Shown here piece by piece: positions 59,200 to 64,000 of a DNA stretch of 64,000 nucleotides (positions within the stretch are counted from its first letter, which is position 1; the number at the start of each line of letters is the position of its first letter). The stretch comes from Roseovarius nubinhibens ISM (GTDB taxonomy: Bacteria; Pseudomonadota; Alphaproteobacteria; Rhodobacterales; Rhodobacteraceae), in contig NZ_CH724156.1 in the NCBI RefSeq assembly GCF_000152625.1, forward strand, positions 1,186,966 to 1,250,965, written 5' to 3'. A program made the position numbers and the translations under genes. Under the pieces are notes generated by a model. That model was given only the letters and a program-made list of their open reading frames with translations. It was not told the origin of the DNA and did no database searches.

Positions 59200-60735
59200 A
59201 TGACTGAGACCGCGCTGACATATTCCGACGATCAGGCCGAGGCCCATGACCGCATCGCCGAGGCGCTGCGCGCGGTCGGCGTCGATCTCGAAGAGGGGCT
59301 TTTGACGCCGCCCGGCGAGGCCAAGGAACAGGTCATGGCGGTGATCGGCAAGGCCGGCTCGGGCAAGACCCTGCTGCTCGCACAGCTCTACCGCGCCCTC
59401 GAGGATGCGGGTGTCGATGTGGTCTCGGGCGACTGGGAGGGCAAGCGCCGTCGCGAACGCCGCACCCTCGCCATTCTCGCCCCCACCAACAAGGCCGCCA
59501 GCGTGCTGCGCATGCGCGGCGTGCCCGCCACCACCATTCACCGCATCCTCTATACCCCGGTCTATGACCCGGAATATGAACGGATCGCCGAATGGCTCGC
59601 GGGCAATGGCGACCGGCCCGAGATCGAAGGGCTCACCGATCAGGCGCTCGACCGGGCGCTGGCCTTTTACCAGAACAACAAATCGATCCCCGGCGCCCTC
59701 GCCGCCGCCGGGCTGCGCGGCTCGGATTTCATCACCGGCTGGAAGCGCCGCGACGATCCGCTCGACATCGGCTTTGTCGACGAGGCCTCGATGCTCGACA
59801 AGAAGCAGTTCGACGATCTGCGCGAGATCTTTCCGACGCTGCTGCTCTTTGGCGACCCGGCCCAGCTCGCCCCGGTCAACCAATCCGGCGCCATGGTGTT
59901 CGAGAGCCTGCCCGACCCGGCCAAGCTCACCCTCAACCGCATCCACCGTCAGGAGGCCGACAACCCGATCCTCGATCTCGCCCATGCGCTGGCCGATCCA
60001 GCGCTGCAATTCCACGATTTCGAACAGATGATCGAGGACAAGGCCCGCGCCGACGACCGGGTCCGCTATGCCCAGCGGGTCGAGGTCGATCTCATGGCGC
60101 GCTCGCCGGTGCTGGTCTGGCGCAACGCCACGCGCATCAGGCTGATCAACGCCTTTCGCGCTGTCCATGGCGCCCCCGAGACCGAGCTTCTGGCCGGCGA
60201 GCCGCTGATTTGCGACGGGCTCGAGCTGCCGCTCAAACACCGCAAGAAACGGCTCGATCTCGAGGCGCGCGGCCTCATCAAAGGGGCGCAGGTGATCTAT
60301 CTCGGGCCGGGCCGCAAACCGGGGTTTTCCCGCCTCCATGTGATCGGCGCCGAGGACCCGCAGCTGAGCGCCGCCTCCATCGTCAAGATCGAGAAACCCG
60401 ACGAGGAAGAGCCCTTCATCCCCTTTGCCGCCCGCATGGGGGCGACCTTTCTGCATGGCGCGGCGGTCACCATCCACAAGGCGCAAGGCAGCCAATGGCC
60501 CGAGGTGCAGGTCTTTGCCCCCGATCTCTATGCCGCCGCCCGCATGGGCCGCAGCGAGGCCGGACAGCCGCTGTGGAAACGGCTCGCCTATGTCGCCATC
60601 ACCCGGGCCGAGGAACGGCTCTACTGGGTGGTGCGCAACCGGCTGGCGAAACCGAGCTATGAGCTGCGCACCGACGATCTGCGCGCCGCCCCGGTGGCGC
60701 TCGAACTGGAACCGCAAGAGGAGCCCACCGCATGA
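59200..60735 (+). CDS. RecD/Dda-like superfamily 1 DNA helicase
   Basis: A 511-residue helicase-like ATPase. Walker A GKAGSGKTLLL lies near residues 50-60; motif Ia ILAPTNKAASVLR, motif II FVDEASML, motif III GDPAQLAPV, the HRQE motif, and motifs V/VI TIHKAQGSQWPEV and YVAITRAEERLYW are all present in order. It resembles the helicase domains of RecD/Dda proteins but lacks an N-terminal RecB-interaction domain. The next gene's start overlaps its stop by 4 bp. Its cellular job is unknown. Confidence 0.88.
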   Translation: MTETALTYSDDQAEAHDRIAEALRAVGVDLEEGLLTPPGEAKEQVMAVIGKAGSGKTLLLAQLYRALEDAGVDVVSGDWEGKRRRERRTLAILAPTNKAASVLRMRGVPATTIHRILYTPVYDPEYERIAEWLAGNGDRPEIEGLTDQALDRALAFYQNNKSIPGALAAAGLRGSDFITGWKRRDDPLDIGFVDEASMLDKKQFDDLREIFPTLLLFGDPAQLAPVNQSGAMVFESLPDPAKLTLNRIHRQEADNPILDLAHALADPALQFHDFEQMIEDKARADDRVRYAQRVEVDLMARSPVLVWRNATRIRLINAFRAVHGAPETELLAGEPLICDGLELPLKHRKKRLDLEARGLIKGAQVIYLGPGRKPGFSRLHVIGAEDPQLSAASIVKIEKPDEEEPFIPFAARMGATFLHGAAVTIHKAQGSQWPEVQVFAPDLYAAARMGRSEAGQPLWKRLAYVAITRAEERLYWVVRNRLAKPSYELRTDDLRAAPVALELEPQEEPTA

Positions 60736-61457
60736 CCCAAGAGACCCGCAGCCTGCTAATCACCGGCGCAAGCTCTGGCATCGGCCGTGCCACCGCCGAG
60801 ATGTTTCTCGACGCGGGCTGGCAGGTCGGGCTCGTCGCCCGCCGCGCCGACCGTCTCGAAGAGATGGCCGCCAGCCACGCCAAGGCCATCGCCCTGCCCG
60901 CCGATGTGACCGACGCCGAGGCCATGCGCGCCGCCTTCGACCGTTTCATCGACCAGACCGGGCGGCTCGATGTGCTCTTCAACAATGCCGGGATTTTCGG
61001 CCCCATGGGCCCGATTGACGAGGTGCCGCTCGACGGGCTCGATCAGGTGCTCAACGTCAACATCCGCGGCATGTTCATCGCGGCCCAGCTCGCCTTTGGC
61101 CAGATGCGCCGCCAGGACCCCAAGGGCGGCCGGATCATCAACAACGGCTCAATTTCCGCCCATAGCCCGCGCCCCGGATCGACCTGCTACACGCTCTCAA
61201 AACACGCGATCACCGGCCTCACGCGGAGCCTCTATCTCGACGGGCGCGCCCATGGCATCGCCTGCGGTCAGATCGACATCGGCAATGCCGAGAGCGAGAT
61301 CGTCAGCGATCTCAAATCGCATCAGCCCGACATGGCGACCATGGATGTGGCCCATGCCGCGCGCTCGGTGCTGCATATGGCGGATATGCCGCTCTCGGCC
61401 CATGTGCCCTTCATGACGGTGATGGCGACGCAGATGCCCTATATCGGCCGCGGCTAA
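60732..61457 (+). CDS. Short-chain dehydrogenase/reductase
   Basis: A 241-residue classical SDR with the cofactor motif TGASSGIGRAT near residues 11-21, FNNAGIF (NNAG), the catalytic Ser in NNGSISAHS, and the Tyr-x-x-x-Lys pair in YTLSK near 156-160. ATGA overlap with the helicase gene. Substrate unknown. Confidence 0.9.
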   Translation: MTQETRSLLITGASSGIGRATAEMFLDAGWQVGLVARRADRLEEMAASHAKAIALPADVTDAEAMRAAFDRFIDQTGRLDVLFNNAGIFGPMGPIDEVPLDGLDQVLNVNIRGMFIAAQLAFGQMRRQDPKGGRIINNGSISAHSPRPGSTCYTLSKHAITGLTRSLYLDGRAHGIACGQIDIGNAESEIVSDLKSHQPDMATMDVAHAARSVLHMADMPLSAHVPFMTVMATQMPYIGRG

Positions 61458-61474
61458 AGGCTGCGGGCTGCCCC

Positions 61475-62710
61475 TCAGGCCGCCCGTTCGACCAGCGGCT
61501 TGTGGTTCTTCTGATGCCGCGCCGCGAGCCGCTTCATCGCGCGGCCGGTCTCTGGCACGAACCGCGCCATGCGGATCGTCACCCCGGGCAGCGCTAGGTC
61601 CGGGAACAGCTGATAGAGCTCGCCCACCGCCGCCGGTCCCAGACTGGCGAGCGCCTGCGGCCCGGGATAGAGGCTCTCGGTCTCGGCATCATTGGAAAAG
61701 AGGATCTCATGCTGATCGAAGAGCAGGTGAAAATAGGTCACCTCCTCGGCCTCGCTCTCGGCGCTGATCCCCGGCAGCCCGACGAGCCGATGCGCCGGCA
61801 CGAGAACCTCTGATTGGCCAAACATCCGCTCTGCGATCCGCGACCGGACGAGGACCCGGTGCTGCCGCGACACCAGAAGATCGCCGCTCGGCAGCCCCGC
61901 CCCAAGCGCCCCTTGCGCGATCCGCACCGGGCAGAGCTTGGGCGCGCGGCGCAGCGCCTCAGGCCCGAGCCGCCGCTCCCCGATCCAGCGCAACGGCTGC
62001 GCCCCGTGATCCGCCGTCAGGACCAGATCGCCGATCACGAGATCCTCGATGGCCCGCTTGCCCTGCGGCGTCTCGATCAACGTGCCCTTGGTGAAACAGA
62101 CCACGCCGGTGGTCTCGAAATTCTGCGACTGGCTGTTTTGCGACTGCGACTGGGTGACGAGCTGATCATTGCCCTTACCACCGTCGAGCTTGCCCACCGA
62201 CGCGCCGGAACCGAGCTGCACCCGGTCATCGCCCTGACCCGCGTCGATCTCCTTGATCGTGGCATTGTCGCCGACCCGGATACTGTCATTGCCGCCCTCG
62301 GTCTTGATCTCGTCGAGAACGGTGAAATCATCGCCCGCCGTGACCGTATCGACGCCGGTTTTCGACCCCTCGTATTTGTCGATGGTGACCCGGTCCCCGG
62401 CGACAAAGGTCACGGCCTCGGCATCATCGGCCTTGAACTTGACCTCGCTCAGATCGACATCGTCGAGCACGAGGATCACCGGGCTAAGCCCGTCCTTTAT
62501 CTCGACATCGAAATCATTGGGATTGCTCTCGCGAAAGAGGATCTCGAACTGCGCCGGCCCGCCATCCGCGGCTTCGAATTTGATGTCGTCGTCAGCAGAC
62601 GGGTCGATGATGACCTGATCGCCATCTTCAACATAGATCGTGTCGCCAGCATTGATCTCGTTCGGGCCAAGGCTCTCTTGATCCTTGGCCACGACAACAT
62701 AGGTCGCCAT
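61475..62710 (-). CDS. RTX-like/Hint-domain protein
   Basis: A 411-residue acidic protein. Residues 1-200 form an Asp-rich beta region with GGND/GQGDD/GGKGND RTX-type calcium-binding-like repeats (near 138-185) and a Ser/Gln linker. A Hint domain follows from nucleophile C205 in VCFTKGTLIETPQGKRA, with the TxxH position read as S281-RQ-H284. A signal peptide is absent, so type I secretion by a C-terminal or RTX signal is an inference. It differs in its N-terminal half from the tandem Hint pair at 50-52 kb, but the Hint part is alike in kind. Confidence 0.82.
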   Translation of the reverse strand: MATYVVVAKDQESLGPNEINAGDTIYVEDGDQVIIDPSADDDIKFEAADGGPAQFEILFRESNPNDFDVEIKDGLSPVILVLDDVDLSEVKFKADDAEAVTFVAGDRVTIDKYEGSKTGVDTVTAGDDFTVLDEIKTEGGNDSIRVGDNATIKEIDAGQGDDRVQLGSGASVGKLDGGKGNDQLVTQSQSQNSQSQNFETTGVVCFTKGTLIETPQGKRAIEDLVIGDLVLTADHGAQPLRWIGERRLGPEALRRAPKLCPVRIAQGALGAGLPSGDLLVSRQHRVLVRSRIAERMFGQSEVLVPAHRLVGLPGISAESEAEEVTYFHLLFDQHEILFSNDAETESLYPGPQALASLGPAAVGELYQLFPDLALPGVTIRMARFVPETGRAMKRLAARHQKNHKPLVERAA

Positions 62711-62902
62711 CCGAAGTCCTGCCCATCCCTCTTGCCGCTCATTTGTCCATGCGGAGAGGTATTCTCTTTAAACCCGGGTATTTACCCTCAAATTTAGGCA
62801 AATCAAGGGCAACCCTTGGGTGTAGCCATGACCTCTCTGCAACCCCGACATCGCCGCGCCGGGACGGGCCGTGATCGCCCCCCGATCAAGCAGAGGCCAA
62901 AT

Positions 62903-62934
62903 GCAAAAAGGGCGGGGAAATCCCCGCCCTTTGC
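62903..62934 (-). terminator. Terminator of gltB
   Basis: On the minus strand GGGCGGGGA pairs with TCCCCGCCC around a 2-base loop and is followed by TTTTTGC; the stop codon of gltB is 20 bp upstream. The remaining gap 62711-62953 shows nothing else recognisable. Confidence 0.85.
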
Positions 62935-62953
62935 AATGACTTGATGGCAACGC

Positions 62954-64000
62954 TCACTCCGCCGGGATGGCCTCGGGCAGCTCGATCGGATGGGCGAGCT
63001 TGTTGAGCATCTCTTTCGGCACCACCTGCACGAATTTGGATTTCTCCACATCCCAATGCTGCAGGATCTGCTTGGCCTTGGCGCTGCCGGTCTCTTCGAC
63101 ATGGCGCTCGATCAGCTCTTCGAGCTGCTGCATGTAATGACCCTCCTGCACCGGGCAGGTGATCACGGTCTCGCGGTTGAGCATGAGCTCGGTCGCGCCC
63201 TCGGGATCATAGAGATATGCCATGCCGCCGGTCATGCCCGCGCCAAAGTTGGCGCCGATCCGGCCAAGGATCACCGCGACACCGCCGGTCATATATTCAC
63301 ACCCGTTGGTGCCACAGCCCTCGATCACCACTTTCGCGCCCGAGTTGCGCACGCCGAACCGTTCGCCCGCACGCCCCGCCGCAAAGAGATAGCCATCGGT
63401 CGCGCCATAGAGCACCGTGTTGCCGATGATCGTGTTCTCGCTCGCCTCCAGCGGGCTCATCATTGCCGGGCGCACCACGATGGTGCCCCCCGACAGGCCC
63501 TTGCCGACATAGTCATTGGCATCGCCCGACACTTCGAGCTTGAGCCCCGGCGCCGCAAAGGCCCCCAAGGACTGCCCCGCCGAGCCGGTGAGCTTGACCG
63601 TCAGGTGGTTCGGCTGCAGCGCATTGCGCATGCCGAAATTGCGCACGATATGGCTGCTGACGCGGGTGCCCACGGTGCGATGCGTGTTCTGCACCGCATA
63701 GTGAAGCTGCATCTTCTCGCCATCGTTGAGGAAGCGTTGCGCATCGCGCACGATCTCCGCATCGAGCGTATCAGGCACCTCGTTGCGGCCCCGGTTGCGG
63801 TCGAGGCTGAGCCCCGCGCTGCCATCCACCGTGATCAGCATCGGGTTAAGGTCGAGATCGTCGAGATGCGCGCTGCCCCGGCTGACCTGGGTCAGCAGAT
63901 CGGCCCGCCCGATGACCTCGTCGAGGCTCCGCGCGCCAATCGAGGCGAGGACTTCACGCACTTCCTGCGCATAGAAGGTGATGAGGTTGACCACCTTATC
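62954..64000 (-). CDS. gltB: Glutamate synthase large subunit (3' part; continues beyond the window)
   Basis: The C-terminal about 350 residues of the large subunit of NADPH-GOGAT. The frame is open to the window edge, so the gene starts outside it. The GXGXG beta-helix domain is clear: GGTIVVRPAMMSPLEASENTIIGN and GCGTNGCEYMTGGVAVILG. It ends QVVPKEMLNKLAHPIELPEAIPAE. The enzyme makes glutamate from 2-oxoglutarate and glutamine. The downstream terminator shows this is the last gene of its unit in this direction. Confidence 0.93.
   Translation of the reverse strand, partial: DKVVNLITFYAQEVREVLASIGARSLDEVIGRADLLTQVSRGSAHLDDLDLNPMLITVDGSAGLSLDRNRGRNEVPDTLDAEIVRDAQRFLNDGEKMQLHYAVQNTHRTVGTRVSSHIVRNFGMRNALQPNHLTVKLTGSAGQSLGAFAAPGLKLEVSGDANDYVGKGLSGGTIVVRPAMMSPLEASENTIIGNTVLYGATDGYLFAAGRAGERFGVRNSGAKVVIEGCGTNGCEYMTGGVAVILGRIGANFGAGMTGGMAYLYDPEGATELMLNRETVITCPVQEGHYMQQLEELIERHVEETGSAKAKQILQHWDVEKSKFVQVVPKEMLNKLAHPIELPEAIPAE

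Overview
The window is GC-rich, tightly packed chromosomal DNA from an alphaproteobacterium, most probably a member of the Rhodobacterales (roseobacter group). Pointers are the rpsT-dnaA-dnaN block next to enoyl-CoA hydratase, mutM, ubiE and ubiB; alphaproteobacterial-type flagellar accessory genes (a stand-alone rod-binding domain protein, FlgN, and a MotB N-terminus); a SAM-II riboswitch in front of metZ; several Hint-domain proteins; many ABC importers of the branched-chain amino-acid (HAAT) type; and GC-rich 3' stem-loops followed by a TATTT/CCAGAA signature. I see no insertion sequence, prophage, CRISPR array, rRNA or tRNA gene.

Layout. 1-7.8 kb: dnaN, dnaA and rpsT (minus), then crotonase, mutM, ubiE and ubiB. 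7.9-11.2 kb: exopolysaccharide-associated yjbH and yjbF and a small exported protein. 11.4-14.6 kb: an isolated flagellar island (flgD, fliK, rod-binding protein, flgN) ending in a motB gene cut off after about 31 codons. 14.6-23.3 kb: one minus-strand operon with a complete HAAT transporter between two acyl/aryl-CoA ligases, divergent from a hybrid histidine kinase and OmpR-type regulator (23.5-26.2 kb). 26.2-37 kb: envelope and housekeeping genes (OmpA-like, ubiA, rsmE, gshA, pncB, amn, HU). 37.9-42.7 kb: a second complete HAAT operon. 42.8-50.3 kb: membrane protein, DUF3775-like protein, FadH-like reductase, a small secreted-protein gene broken by an in-frame stop, an AlkB-like hydroxylase, and a fused NuoE/NuoF-like diaphorase. 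50.3-52.7 kb: tandem Hint paralogues. 53.1-64 kb: ftsY, mgtC-like, an EamA permease, yciB, an alpha/beta hydrolase, SAM-II-controlled metZ, a RecD-like helicase, an SDR, a third Hint protein and the 3' part of gltB.

The main unexplained structure is a family of intergenic arrays. Four hexamers close to RCCGAC are repeated exactly every 11 bp at four loci (3565, 20472, 26170, 44689). A fifth, divergent array lies at 48467. They occur on both strands, in divergent, convergent and intra-operon gaps, which suggests sites for a cooperatively binding protein that acts in many places. A second family, at three places, is a GC-rich 3' element whose orientation always matches the gene that ends just before it.

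Start codons were chosen from ribosome-binding sites, stop/start overlaps and family-typical N-termini, so several differ from the longest open frame. All functional names come from motif recognition by eye; no database search was run.
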